Shown: positions 1-10,464, counted from the stretch's first letter. The stretch is 64,000 bases of DNA from Tretioscincus oriximinensis (GCA_022410635.1 JAJVDF010000028.1:558545-622544); one strand, 5' to 3'. Notes: generated from the letters alone by a model not told the origin. Translations and numbers: made by a program.

Positions 1-1120
1 ACTCATCAGAAATAAAATCTACATACATTAACACTAACACTCAGCCTACCGTGTGCAAAGCCATAAAAGAGGAAGGAGCCCAAAAAATAGGGAAGGATTT
101 CAGGAAGTTCTCATTTCAAGTCCTTTAAGTTTAACGTTAACCATTCCCATAACCTGGATGCAAAGGCTGGCATTTGAAAGCACATGTGAAAGAACCAGAT
201 GCCTCATCATTACATTAAGGGCATGGGGCAGGCAACAATTAAGCGATTCACTGGAAAGACATAATGCTGATCTATGCTAGCAATTAATCACAGAATACAT
301 TAGACAATGATGGGTGACCTACAAATTTTTGACAAAATAATTTTTCATCATGTTGGCGATTTCTTAGCCTAATATGCCTGCAAGGCACAGAGTCCAAACC
401 TGTCATTTATTCCATCTCTCCTTGACAGGCGGCAACCTGTCTTCCAGACAAAATGAACATTATCTGGGCTCAGTAGACATTTAGTGCAGGGCTTAGCTTA
501 TGACTAATGATTATAGGCAGACAGAAATGTTAGAGTCTGAAATAATGTTCTCTTTGTTAAAGAAATTTCTTGAGGTAGATTTTTTTTTCCTGAAGACACA
601 GAAAGATAAAAACTATATATATTCATACACACCTTCTTTTAAGAAATGCTCTTTAAAAACACTAAAATGATGTCACTCAGCTTTTAGTTACTGTATCATT
701 AGAATCTGTGTCTGATGATCCACTCTCAGAAGAATTCCATTGGAAAATGAATTTCATTAATCCTAAAGCCTGAACTCTGCACAGCTGACCTCCACATTTT
801 TCTTGTAACAAAGGCAAGATCTTGGTATGGCCATTCCTGGAACAGAAATAACCTAGTCAAATCAGCATAATTTTTCTGAATATTTTTTGAGATCATAAAG
901 CAAGCAAAGACGAAGGAGGGAAGGAAACTTTTTCATTAATCAATCAAATGCCAACTCAAGCTTCTAACTTGCTTCATTCCTCTAACATGTTTTTTAATCA
1001 ATCTGTATCTCTGCTTCTTTGTATTTTAACATGTATTTTCACTTTCGTTTCACAATTTGCAGTGAAAATAATTTTAAAAGATACAACAGCAATAATAATG
1101 CTCACTGGAGTAGCAGGATA
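1..1120. other. AT-rich sequence, nothing recognised
   Basis: No ORF with a family signature, no clear repeat end and no RNA gene. The 75-codon open frame at 53-280 has no recognisable motif and looks like chance. Confidence 0.5.
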
Positions 1121-1124
1121 AAGG

Positions 1125-1300
1125 TAAGGCAGTCTCTAGTCAAGCTTGACTCCAGGTGACTATTGAGATACATCCATGTAGTTTCCTTGGCAACGATGTG
1201 GAAGTAAATTGTCATTGCCTTCTTTCCAGGAGATGCCAGGGATAGAATCTGGACACTTCAGCATGCAAAACAGATGCTCAGTGACTGCACTATGGCAAGG
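1125..1300 (-). repeat. tRNA-derived SINE, probably with Bov-B-type tail
   Basis: Read on the minus strand, 1297 down to about 1235 resembles a tRNA-type Pol III head: a degenerate A box (TAG.TCA..GAGCATC) followed by TTTGCATGC and a B-box-like ATTCTATCCC. The next part (minus 1235-1125) reads GAAGGCAATGACAA...TTGCCAAGGAAACTACATGG, the kind of tail shared by squamate tRNA SINEs and Bov-B LINEs. Both boxes are mutated, so it is an old copy. The family name is inference. Confidence 0.6.
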
Positions 1301-1344
1301 TGCAGCCTTTAACTATTTTGGTATACAGGGCAAATTATGAGTCC

Positions 1345-2262
1345 ATTTTCATTGCAGTCCAGAGGTGCATTAATATAGGGCAAAAAATATTAAACCAAAG
1401 GTAGTAAAACAAAATTAATTTTAATATCTATGCTTTATATTTACGTATTTTATATTCATAGCAAGGGTTACTTCAGAATTTATATCAGACAGAGGGATTT
1501 TGGGGTCTACCTATACACAAACCTTACCTCCTTTTTCAAAAGGAAATCAGGAGAGAGCAGGCCACAAATAGACAATGCATGTCCAGTTTGGTTATCATTG
1601 ACACACCATAACCCCAACAACAATAAAACACACACACACCATATTCTATTCAAAACTCCTTTCCACCACTGTAATTTATATTAGTTCTTCTTGCTTTTTC
1701 CATTATCTTATCCAGGCAAAAGTGACCTTGTGCAAATTTGTGAAAAACAATATGTTCTAATTCAATGCATATAAAGAACTAAGAATTATTTACACGGCTA
1801 TTGCAGATACACAAAACAAACCCATGTACTTCAATTACAGGTTTTTTATTAGTTCATGAGTATATTAACTGAAAAACATTAATGATTCAGAGGGTCTTTA
1901 TTTTAGGATTGCTCCATACTGACTGGTACACTGGAACAGCAAGGGTGCTAGGAGCTTCCCTTTCACTGGTCTTAGATCCTGTTTCCACAGTAATTAATTT
2001 TAGGGATCTATTACAACACATCTGATATATTACAGATGTGTTATATCAGGTCTCTAAAACAGATTACTGAGACCTGTGCAAACAAGGCTTTAGAGCAGGA
2101 TTACATAAAAACCAGGCTATTACTTTGCAACTTTGATTGCTATAGGAGAGAGTAATTTTCATTACGGGCAGCTTATACTGCCTGCAGCACCTGGGAGGGA
2201 ACCATTTTTCACATGCATTAAAAGTATGAAGTTGTATCCCAGTTTCTATTGATAACCCTACC
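1345..2262. other. AT-rich sequence, nothing recognised
   Basis: Contains a short CA run near 1628-1640 and an 84-codon chance ORF at 1430-1684. No repeat boundary or coding signature was seen. Confidence 0.45.
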
Positions 2263-2265
2263 TTA

Positions 2266-3424
2266 GGGTGCGTTCACACGACTATTTTATGCCTCAGTTA
2301 TAGCACCATTTTGAAGGTCACGTCACACGTGTTAAGCATGTATGAGTAAAACTTCCACAATAAAGGCCATTTATTCCGCAATAAACTATTGCTCAGATAA
2401 TCAGGAATAATTGTGGAGAACATCTGAAACCTCGCAGCCAACCTCCATCACCTCATAGCCANTTCTCTTCCTCTCCCGTGTGACCATTATTAGTGCGAGA
2501 GACAGGAGGGGAGAGATGACAGGAGGAAGCGCTGCCTCCTTCAGCGGGGAAATCTGCCCGCCTTTTCCTAAGACCAGACTGCCCTCCGCCTCCTTTTGGG
2601 GGCTGCTGCCTGGAGATCGGCTCTGCAAAAGGAAGAGGAACAAAACCTCCTCCCCTCAGCCGAACCATTTGACATCAGGCAGACTCGATCTGCAGGAAAT
2701 TCTGCTGAAGGAGGGGAAACGGCTGCATTCTGCTGGCCCCATCAATACGGAGCCTAGGTCTGGGTAACATTTTGGGACAGAGCTTGGCTACCCACATGCC
2801 CAAATGTCCCCAAACGTTACCCAGACCTAGGCTCCATATGGATGGGGCCAGCAGAACGCAGCCNTCTCCCTTCCTTCAGCTGAATTCCCTGCAGATCGGC
2901 TCTGCCTGCTGTCAAATATAGGGTGCTTCAAAAAATGTATACACACTTTGAACTTTAAATTTCAGGATTTCCCGCTCTACGAGGCTAATTTGAACAGTAT
3001 TAACATTTGTTATTATGTTTTATTTACATTGGACTTTAAGCTTTCTAATTTCCTGAAATTTAACTTTGTAGAACAGTAGAACAGTAAATAAATTTTCTAT
3101 GGAAGTTCACAGTGTGTNTACATTTTTTGAAGCACCCTGTAGATCGCCTGAGGGGAGGAGGAGGTTTTGTTCCTCTTCCTTTTGCAAAGCCGATCTCCAG
3201 GCAGAAGCCCCCAAAAGCAGGTGGAGGAAAAGGCTTCCCATGCAGCCAGCTGATCGGCTCTGTTAGGCTGGCTGGCTGCATATCACAAGAATTCATGTAT
3301 ACGTGTGAACAGACATGCCATTGTATATTCCGGAATATAGCTTTGTGGTGTGAAGGGATAGGCATTTGCTATATTCCAGAATATAAAGTTATAGCGCTTT
3401 TTCGGTCNTCGTGTGAACAAGCCC
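2266..3424. mobile_element. Harbinger-like non-autonomous foldback element
   Basis: Terminal inverted repeats GGGTGCGTTCACACGA (2266) and its counterpart TCGTGTGAACAAGCCC (ends 3424) are flanked by TTA (2263-2265) and TTG (3425-3427), close to the 3-bp TWA duplication typical of PIF/Harbinger. The interior is a very long inverted repeat centred near 2793: 2560-2769 pairs with 2814-2916 plus 3142-3240, the right arm being split by a younger insertion. The arms are GC-rich and contain the open frames seen at 2480-2767 and 3112-3459, which are by-products of the arms, not genes. No transposase motif is visible, so it must have been mobilised in trans. Family assignment is inference from TIR and flank. 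Confidence 0.65.
2919..3139. mobile_element. mariner-like MITE nested in the foldback element
   Basis: A 221-bp unit with inverted ends TAGGGTGCTTCAAAAAATGT and its complement ending GAAGCACCCTG, extended to about 36 bp with few mismatches. It is flanked by TA at 2917-2918 and 3140-3141, the target duplication of Tc1/mariner elements. The host arm resumes directly after it (GATCGCCTGAGGGG pairs with 2650-2664), so it inserted after the host element was in place. No coding capacity. Confidence 0.8.
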
Positions 3425-3429
3425 TTGGT

Positions 3430-3950
3430 CAGCACAATATGAATAAAAGAGGTTCCTAGAACACTTGCTAATGTAATATACTGGCAAGTGTGATATTGCC
3501 TTTAGAATCTGCATTGTCCTTGATGAAAAAGATGACTTATACTCCAACTTTATGGATGCTCAGGTCTGCATGTTTCGAAAATTAAGGGATCAAAGAAGTT
3601 GAAGAGAAAATGTTAATGCTGAGAAGAGTTAAAGTTGGGATGAGGTAATGTGCAGAACGTCTCCAAAAGGTAGGACAGAAATGAAAAGATATTTCTTTTC
3701 TGTTCTTGATTGGATAAGGATTCTCCTTCAAATAATAGATAGCGTGTTCCAAGCACCTACTTAAAACAACAAAAACTCAACAGATTTTAACCAAAAGTTA
3801 TAAAAACACCAAGAAGAATCTCAAAAAATAAAAATAATCAGAAAAGGGAAGATTTCCACAGTCACCAATCAGATCTATAAAAATATCTGGAGAATGGTTT
3901 GTGTACAAACTGATATAAAATGTATATTCAGTATAAGTAAAACATAACAT
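3430..3950. other. unique sequence, nothing recognised
   Basis: AT-rich spacer between the foldback element and a CR1 copy; no ORF, TIR or repeat tail seen. Confidence 0.4.
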
Positions 3951-3997
3951 ATAGTACTTTGGTACGACCACACTTGGAATACTGTGTTCAGTTCTGG

Positions 3998-4632
3998 NNN
4001 NNNNNNNNNNNNNNNNNNNNNNNNNNNNNNNNNNNNNNNNNNNNNNNNNNNNNNNNNNNNNNNNNNNNNNNNNNNNNNNNNNNNNNNNNNNNNNNNNNNN
4101 NNNNNNNNNNNNNNNNNNNNNNNNNNNNNNNNNNNNNNNNNNNNNNNNNNNNNNNNNNNNNNNNNNNNNNNNNNNNNNNNNNNNNNNNNNNNNNNNNNNN
4201 NNNNNNNNNNNNNNNNNNNNNNNNNNNNNNNNNNNNNNNNNNNNNNNNNNNNNNNNNNNNNNNNNNNNNNNNNNNNNNNNNNNNNNNNNNNNNNNNNNNN
4301 NNNNNNNNNNNNNNNNNNNNNNNNNNNNNNNNNNNNNNNNNNNNNNNNNNNNNNNNNNNNNNNNNNNNNNNNNNNNNNNNNNNNNNNNNNNNNNNNNNNN
4401 NNNNNNNNNNNNNNNNNNNNNNNNNNNNNNNNNNNNNNNNNNNNNNNNNNNNNNNNNNNNNNNNNNNNNNNNNNNNNNNNNNNNNNNNNNNNNNNNNNNN
4501 NNNNNNNNNNNNNNNNNNNNNNNNNNNNNNNNNNNNNNNNNNNNNNNNNNNNNNNNNNNNNNNNNNNNNNNNNNNNNNNNNNNNNNNNNNNNNNNNNNNN
4601 NNNNNNNNNNNNNNNNNNNNNNNNNNNNNNNN
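3998..4632. other. assembly gap (635 N)
   Basis: Unbroken run of Ns. Long open frames reported across it are artefacts. The sequence on its left is CR1 plus strand and on its right L1-like minus strand, so the gap hides the junction and the 3' end of the L1-like piece. Confidence 0.99.
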
Positions 4633-4898
4633 ACCTTACCTCCCATACTGGACGGAATACAATTCCCAGTCTTTTTAGCCTTCTTTCCCTTAAAAAATCA
4701 AAGAGTACAATTTCTGCCATATAATCATACCAGGCTTCTAGGGTCCACTTTTCTTTCTCCTTCCATCCTCTTGCTATCTGAATATGCGCCGCCCTTATCC
4801 CTTGTTTAAGTATATATATATTTTCTCTCTCTATTTGTGTTATGTTCTTGTTTCCTATAAGGAGCTCTCTTACCACTGGAATGTTCACTTGAAATATG
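4633..4898 (-). mobile_element. L1-like LINE fragment, ORF2 C-terminus
   Basis: The minus-strand frame from 4888 reads ...IYILKQGIRAAHIQIARGWK, then EKWTLEAWYDYMAEI and VLFDFLRERRLKR before entering the gap. The same protein pattern (YILKQAIMAGHM, then WKDKAHWALVK, EYITEVMLFDLL) is present on the minus strand at 43.95-44.13 kb, so two independent copies exist in this window. A Trp-rich patch followed by W..Y..E...FD.L suits the C-terminal end of L1-type ORF2, where residues such as W(x)4W(x)nM..L are typical. Assigning it to L1 is inference. It sits inside a CR1 copy. Confidence 0.6.
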
Positions 4899-5314
4899 TT
4901 CGTGAGTGAAACTTCAAGGGAGTAGATTTAGATTAGATATCAGAAAAAACTTTCTAACAGTCAGGGTGATAAATCAGTGGAACAGTTTGCCACAGTGNGT
5001 GGTGAGTTCACCTTCCCTGGAAGTCTTCAAACAGAGACTGGACAGTCATCTTTCTGGGATGGTTTAATGAATCCTGCATTGAGCAGGGGGTTGGACCCGA
5101 TGACCCTGAAGGTCCCCTCCAACTCTATGATTCTATGATTCTATGATAACCAAAGCCCAGTAGTCCAGAGGCCGAATTGGGTAGGCATGGCATGGCACCC
5201 AGAGGGAAAGGGAGTGAGGTTTGGTGAACTGGTTTGGCAAGCCTTCTCCAGTCTGATTTGCGGCAAAGCAGCTTAAAGGAGTAGGTGTTATGCAAATAGT
5301 TTTTATGAAGACAA

Positions 5315-5553
5315 GTGTATCAGTAGTTACTAGGATGGATGTCTTGCTGCCACTCTGGGATGTAGCAACAAGCAGAATTCCTGAAATACCATTTGCAGGG
5401 AGTTGGGAACAGATGAAGATTTTTCCTCCTTGAGAGTGCCCAGGTGCAATTAGCCATCCATTGTCTGGATAGAATGCTGCATCTGATGGGCTGTGACTGA
5501 GTTCTGCAAGCGACCCATTCTTATGTTCTATTTTTAGGTTTTTATGTTCTAAA
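5315..5553 (+). mobile_element. CR1 LINE 3' end (TTCTTATG subfamily)
   Basis: Contains the landmarks of the second CR1 subfamily in this window: AGTTACTAGGATGGATG, CAGAATTCCTGAAATACCATTTGCAG (split here as shorter matches), GCCCAGGTGCAATT, GATGGGCTGTGACTGAGTTCTGCAAG and a degenerate TTCTTATGTTCT end. The same order occurs at 8333-8540 and 63430-63645. Sequence 5148-5314, between this and the previous CR1, is unassigned. Confidence 0.8.
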
Positions 5554-6056
5554 GAAACAAAAACAAAAATACAGAAAGCACATCCNTTAAGAACAGTATA
5601 CATTCTCCATTAATATCTCTGATTATTCTGGTCACTGATTCCTAATCAGGAGAACACATTTCCCTAGGAATACAAACAAGGACATTCAGTGGTATGTGGG
5701 GGGGAAACCTTCAATAATAATCGGGAAAGGCTAATAAAAATTACTATATTCATTACAATAGGAAATAAAATTCATTCTATTTGATTCCAGCCTATTTATC
5801 TATCTAAGATATACTAACTGAGAGGTGTACACCGGAAGTGCAAATTGCTAAAAAAAGTGCATGTTTGGTCAAATCCACCCCATCAGATTAGGCAGATGGA
5901 TGTCCAATCAGGGGCACCACTGACTGCACAAACATGGTGTCCTCCCTCCCACAACAGGCCCAAGCTTGGAGCTCAATTATAAGGGGCACCTGACATTTCG
6001 ATCCCCNGAGAATTCGAGCTTTAGGCTTGGGCCTGGTCTGGTAAGTCCCCAGAATG

Positions 6057-6212
6057 GGGAGGAGGGAGTGGGGAAGGAAGAGAAGGAGGGAAATGGCAGG
6101 AGGGAGAAGGGAGTGAGAAAGAGGAAGAAAATGAAGAGCAAGAAGAGGAGGGGGAGGGAGGGAGAAGGGAGGAAGGAGGGAGGGAAGAAGTGGAAGAGGA
6201 ACAGAAATCTGG
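6057..6212 (+). repeat. polypurine (GGA/GAA) tract
   Basis: About 155 bases almost wholly A and G on the plus strand (GGGAGGGAGGGAGAAGGGAGG-type), with only a few T or C interruptions. The complementary polypyrimidine strand explains the Leu/Pro/Ser-rich chance ORFs on the minus strand at 5888-6318. Confidence 0.9.
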
Positions 6213-6527
6213 CCTGTGGCCTCAAAACCCACAGGCCAAATTTTTGGTCCTCTCCACTAGTAGCAGAATAAATAAGGGTGTCTCCCCACAAGATTCCCCC
6301 CCTCCCCAATGATACCATTATGCTAAGAATCCACCCTACGGGTTCATGGAAGTTCAGCGATCAACTACATAAAAAAGCTCATGGTTCTGTATTTTCTTAT
6401 AGCTTCTTTTTTCTGACCCCATTTTGGGATATTGTGTAAAATTTGCTAAAAAGTCTTATCGTGGTAATGTGTTAGATATTGTGAGATTTTGAGACTAGAT
6501 GTAAACATTAATTGGCTCTTAGACCAC

Positions 6528-6550
6528 AGTGAATGCTGGGAATTGTAGTA
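6528..6550 (-). promoter_or_regulatory. ZNF143/THAP11-like motif (SBS)
   Basis: The minus strand reads TACTACAATTCCCAGCATTC, matching the ACTACAATTCCCAGCATGC consensus bound by ZNF143 except near the 3' end. Such motifs are frequently carried by repeats, so occupancy is not implied; there is no CpG island or gene start beside it. Confidence 0.5.
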
Positions 6551-6774
6551 AGAAAAGTGCAGAAGTGAATTATGGGACATGTCAGTGTACAGAAGAGGAT
6601 AATAAAGGAGGTCATGGAGTTTGCAGAGAGGTTAATTTTTTTTTCCACTCAGTTTACCCTGAAGAGGACAGAGAGTATGTACCTGCAATGGAACTACTCT
6701 TTTTGAACGGCATCAGAGAAATTAAACTGGTCAGACATAACAAGGGAGGAGGTCCTTGCTAGCCTTGATAAAGT

Positions 6775-6812
6775 GATAAATTAATAAATTAATAAATTAA
6801 TAAATTAATAAA
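6775..6812 (+). repeat. AAATTAAT octamer microsatellite
   Basis: Four to five perfect copies of an 8-bp unit inside CR1 coding sequence. The related CR1 at 39.69 kb has AACATTTATAAATCC at this place, so the array grew after insertion. Confidence 0.85.
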
Positions 6813-7431
6813 TCCCTGGGGCCAGATGTCATTCATCCCAGAATACTTAAAGAACTCAAATGTGAAATTGCTGAACTTCTAGCCAAAACATTTGATCTTT
6901 CCTTAAGATCAGGCACTATGCCAGGAGATTGGAGGGTAGCTAATGTAACCCCAATCTTCAAAAAAGGATCCTGAGGTGATCCCGGAAATTGTAGACCCGA
7001 CATTTTTAACATCAATTCCAGGTAAAGTCCTGGAAACCATAACAAAAGACAAAATTACTAAACACATAAAACTCAGCATGGCTTCTGCAAAGGTAAATCA
7101 TTCCTTACAAACTTGTTAGAATTCTTTGAGTGTATTAATAAACACGTGGATAAAGAGGATCCAGCTGATATTGTCTGTCTAGATTTTCAGAAGGCTTTTG
7201 ATTAAATCTCTCATCAAAGGTTCCTAAAAAGCTCTACAGTCATAGAATAAGAGGACAGACCTTGGAAACAGGCTAAAAGATAGAAAACAGAGGGTAGCAG
7301 TGAATGGACATGGAGTACCCCAGGGCTTTGTACTAAGACCTTTGCTTTGCAATATACTCATAAATGATCTGGATGCCGAGATAAATAGTGATGCAGCCAA
7401 GTTCCCTGATGACACTTAACTGATCAGGGCA

Positions 7432-8126
7432 GTGAAAACTGAAAGTGATTCTCAGGAGCTCCAGAGTGATCTATTGAAATTGGGTCAGTGGGCAACAAAG
7501 TGGCAAATGCACATCAACTTAAGCAAGTGCAAAGTCATGCACATTGGGGCAAAGAACCCCAATTACGCCTACCAACTAATGAAAACCAAGCTTTCCATGA
7601 CAGATCAGGAAAAGAATCTTAAAGTGTTGGTGGACAGTTCAATGAAGGTCTCATCCCAAATTCAGTGTTAAGGATAGCTAGGAAAGGAATTGAAAACAAG
7701 TCAGCAAATGTTGTTTTGCCTCTTTATAAATCTGTGGTGAAGCCCCACTTGGAATACTGTGTACAATTCTGATCACCACATCTCAAAAACAATACTGTGG
7801 AACTAGAGAAGGTACACAAAAGAGCAACAAAAATGATCAAGGGGCTGGAGCACCACCCTTATGAAGTCCAGCTGCAACTGGTTGAAGTGTATAAAACCGT
7901 GCACGGACAGATAAGGCGAATAGAGAAAAAATGTTTTTTCTATCGCATAATACAAGGACCAGGGGCATTCCTTGAAGCTGATGGGCAGAAGAGTGAGAAC
8001 AGAAAGTATTTTTTGACCCATAGAGTCATTGGCCCATGGAATTTACTTCCAGAAGAGGTGGTGGTAGCTAACAACCTGGATAGCTTTAAGAATGGATTAG
8101 CAAGTTCATTGGCAACAAGGGTATAG
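7432..8126 (+). pseudogene. CR1 reverse transcriptase C-terminal region (broken)
   Basis: Two open pieces, 7432-7671 (79 codons) and 7797-8126 (109 codons), in the RT thumb and C-terminal region of CR1 ORF2. The first includes LLKLGQWATKWQMHINLSKC and KVMHIGAKNPNYAYQL; the second includes KVHKRATKMIKGLEHHPYE and RVIGPWNLLPEEVV. Both match the minus-strand CR1 at 38.3-39.0 kb almost residue by residue. The segment between them has lost about 20 residues and its frame (the preserved DNA at 7675-7795 still encodes IARKGIENKSANVVLPLYKS). Non-functional: the palm domain upstream is riddled with stops. It would act in target-primed reverse transcription if intact. Confidence 0.85.
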
Positions 8127-8137
8127 TTAGCTACTAG

Positions 8138-8332
8138 TAGGCTGACCAGATGACCCTTTTGGGGGGGGGTTGAAAACCCATTTTTGCGGTACCTCTTGGT
8201 TTTTCATGAGGGAAAAAAAANTTTAAAATTTTTTGAAAGAATTTTCTAAAAAATTTCCTCAGCAAAAACCATGAGGCACTCCAAAATTGGGTTTCTTCCT
8301 TCCCCAAAAAAAGGGGCCATATGGTCAGCCTA
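8138..8332. mobile_element. hAT-like foldback MITE inside CR1
   Basis: Ends TAGGCTGACCAGATG and CATATGGTCAGCCTA are inverted repeats; the interior also pairs over most of its length (AAACCCATTTTTGCGGTACC against the complement of GGCACTCCAAAATTGGGTTT), so the element is a near full-length hairpin. Flanks GCTACTAG (8130-8137) and ACTACTAG (8333-8340) agree at 7 of 8 positions, an 8-bp duplication as for hAT transposons. Removing the element and one flank restores the CR1 sequence seen at 63433. A half copy starts at 16086. Confidence 0.85.
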
Positions 8333-8545
8333 ACTACTAGTATGGATGCCTTGATACTATCTCTGAGTTGGAGCAACAGGCAGGATTCCTGAAATGCCAT
8401 TTGCAGGGTGTTGAGAACAGGTGCATATTTTGCGTTCTTCTGTTCCAGACTGCCCAGGTGCAATTGGTGTGAGATAGAATGCTGGACTAGATGGGCTCCA
8501 GCCTGATTCAGCAAAGCTCCTCTTATGTTCTTATGACAAGAAAGG

Positions 8546-10464
8546 CAATGTAATGGGAAACAGGAAACAGCATGGAATATTGAAGGTGAGTGGAGACGGT
8601 ATTACCAATTGATTATTTTGGATTCAAGAGTAAAAGGAGACCTAATTTCTTGGGAAGTATCCGATAATCATACCATGCCATCTACAGTGTTACGATTCAG
8701 AGCTTCTAATCCAAGAATGAGAGGATAATCAATTATCCATGTGGATATTTTATTGAAGGAAATAAGACTAGAAATAAGTCTAGAAATCATGAACTAACTT
8801 TGGTAGTAATAAAAGAACTAAAATGAAAGCAAAGAGGGAGGAAGTGGCTAAATACTAAATGCCTAGCTCCACCTGTACAGAGACAGAGACCAATAGAAAG
8901 CAATAAATCATCCCGCTGATGGAGGCCGGTGACGGAGAAAGCAGTTTGAAAACTAGAAAGTGAAAGTAAAAAGGCAAAACTGCATCAGAGATAGCACTAA
9001 CATATAGATTGGAAGATAATGAAATAGTAACAATAACAGTAACACTGCAGAGTTTATCAGTTTCCATTGTGGAAAGAGTTGCATCCCTTCTGAATTTTTC
9101 ATATCTGCTACCTGTGAAAATTGCAGGCAATAAAGTATTTCTCAAATATGTGGCCTAACAATGGACCTACAACAGAGGAAAACACATTGGCACAAGAACA
9201 TTTCCTTGCAAATAAAATGTCACCTAAAGCCTAGGGATGTAGTTCCGATCAATTTGGTAGCAGTTTTGCCATTGAGTACTGGCATGTGTTCAATATTGCA
9301 CCCTGAGTTTGCTAAAAAGCAAGGTCTGCTCATCTGACAGGCCTATGTGCATAGACTGCATATACTTGTCATCACATTGGCAATGAAAGCAAATCAAGGA
9401 CATCTCTCAGACAATGCAATAGCTAAAGTGGCTATGGGCCAGTAATGTCATAAAACATGAACCTGTGGAACAGGGGCTGTCATTTATTTCATACCCATTT
9501 GCGGCTTTATTTATTTATTTATCTCCCTGATACAGAGTAAAGTGGAAACAATAAGAGGAAGATTCAACTGGCAGAGGTCTCACCTCCATTTTGTATAATT
9601 TGATGCTTAAAAGCTTACAAGTAAAACATGTAAATATATGCAGACCTGAGAGTAGACCCTCTGTGTGGAAATTACAGAGAAGGGACGAGGGAGCTGCAGG
9701 CCATAAACAGGGACTCTGATGGCTGTAAACATTCAGTCATGCCTTGAGTCTCCTTGTTGAAATGCAGTTGTTGATATTCTAGAAGGTAGCAGCTTTCGTA
9801 TCCTAAGAAAAGGTTTTTACGTTGTCATCCAAGTGCTTGAATTCTCCTCCTTCTCATGCCATCTTTCAGTTTCTGCATTCTGCAGGATGTTAGTAGCAGC
9901 AGCAAACTTATTCTGTGCACTATTTATGCAGACATATAGAACTTTGATACCTCGTCAGCTGCAATTTTAAACGAAGATTCATTTTCAAGTCACTGCCCTT
10001 TGCTATCCATTAAACAGTGCTGCAAAGGAACATAGGTACCTTCTAGCTAAGTACTAATTTTCCTTGGCAGCTGAGGTGAGAGGAAAAAGGTGACATGAAA
10101 ATNCCAAAATTACAGTCAGTAGATGCACAACAATAAAATATGGGATGAAAAAGCACACCAAGTTTGTGAGAAGAGCCTATGCTGAGCTCTATTTGAACCC
10201 ACATTTTTCTTGCATACATAAAGTGCCACATTAATACCTCAGAAGTGATAAAAGTATATTTCTGATTGATGCTGGTTATTTCTTAGAAACACACAAAGAT
10301 GACGCAATGGCAATCAATCCCTTGCTTTTGTTCACTGGCCACTGGAAATCAGAAGCATACTGTCTCTGCATGAATTTAATTTCCTTTCAACCATCTTTAA
10401 GTTATAGGGCATCACTACATAATCTAGAAATTCCAGGCTTTTCTATTCTGATTAACTTGAATGA
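8546..10464. other. unique sequence, nothing recognised
   Basis: AT-rich, no coding signature. A short TTTATTTATTTATTTATC at 9503-9525 followed by CCCTGAT could be the remains of an L2 tail on the minus strand. The 96-codon ORF at 8855-9145 (minus) has no recognisable motif. Confidence 0.4.

Larger units (their letters stand above)
3955..5147 (+). mobile_element. CR1 LINE 3' part, interrupted by L1-like DNA and a gap
   Basis: 3955-3997 encodes the CR1 motif [14 protein letters not shown] in part; the same sequence occurs on the minus strand at 16970-17015. The element resumes near 4900 with AAACTTCAAGGGAGTAG and runs through the C-terminal RT-associated region (SGxRxRLDIRKNFL-like coding) to a 3' end made of ATTCTATG octamers at 5125-5147. 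By comparison with the copy at 16.5-17.9 kb only about 250 bp of CR1 should lie between the two parts; instead there are 635 Ns plus about 266 bp of unrelated L1-like sequence. The copy is 5'-truncated at about 3953. Confidence 0.85.
6595..8545 (+). mobile_element. CR1 LINE, long decayed fragment
   Basis: Collinear with the minus-strand CR1 at 38.0-39.85 kb: it starts near GAGTTTGCAGAGAGG (6618), passes through the RT finger region (GPDVIHPRILKELK coding near 6820-6860; GDWRVANVTPIFKKGS near 6930-6970), the palm, the C-terminal region and a 3' end TTCTTATGTTCTTATG at 8521-8536. It is full of stops and indels (e.g. TGA directly after FKKGS, AFD followed by a stop near 7203). It carries an octamer microsatellite at 6775-6812 and a 195-bp MITE at 8138-8332. 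Confidence 0.9.

Noticed and set aside
3798..4888. Four long open frames (239-337 codons) across 3.9-4.9 kb
   Set aside because: They consist mostly of undetermined residues from the 635-base N run; only the ends are real sequence and these are CR1 and L1-like.
5888..6318. Leu/Pro/Ser-rich ORFs on the minus strand and Lys/Glu/Arg-rich ORF on the plus strand
   Set aside because: Both arise from the polypurine/polypyrimidine tract at 6057-6212.
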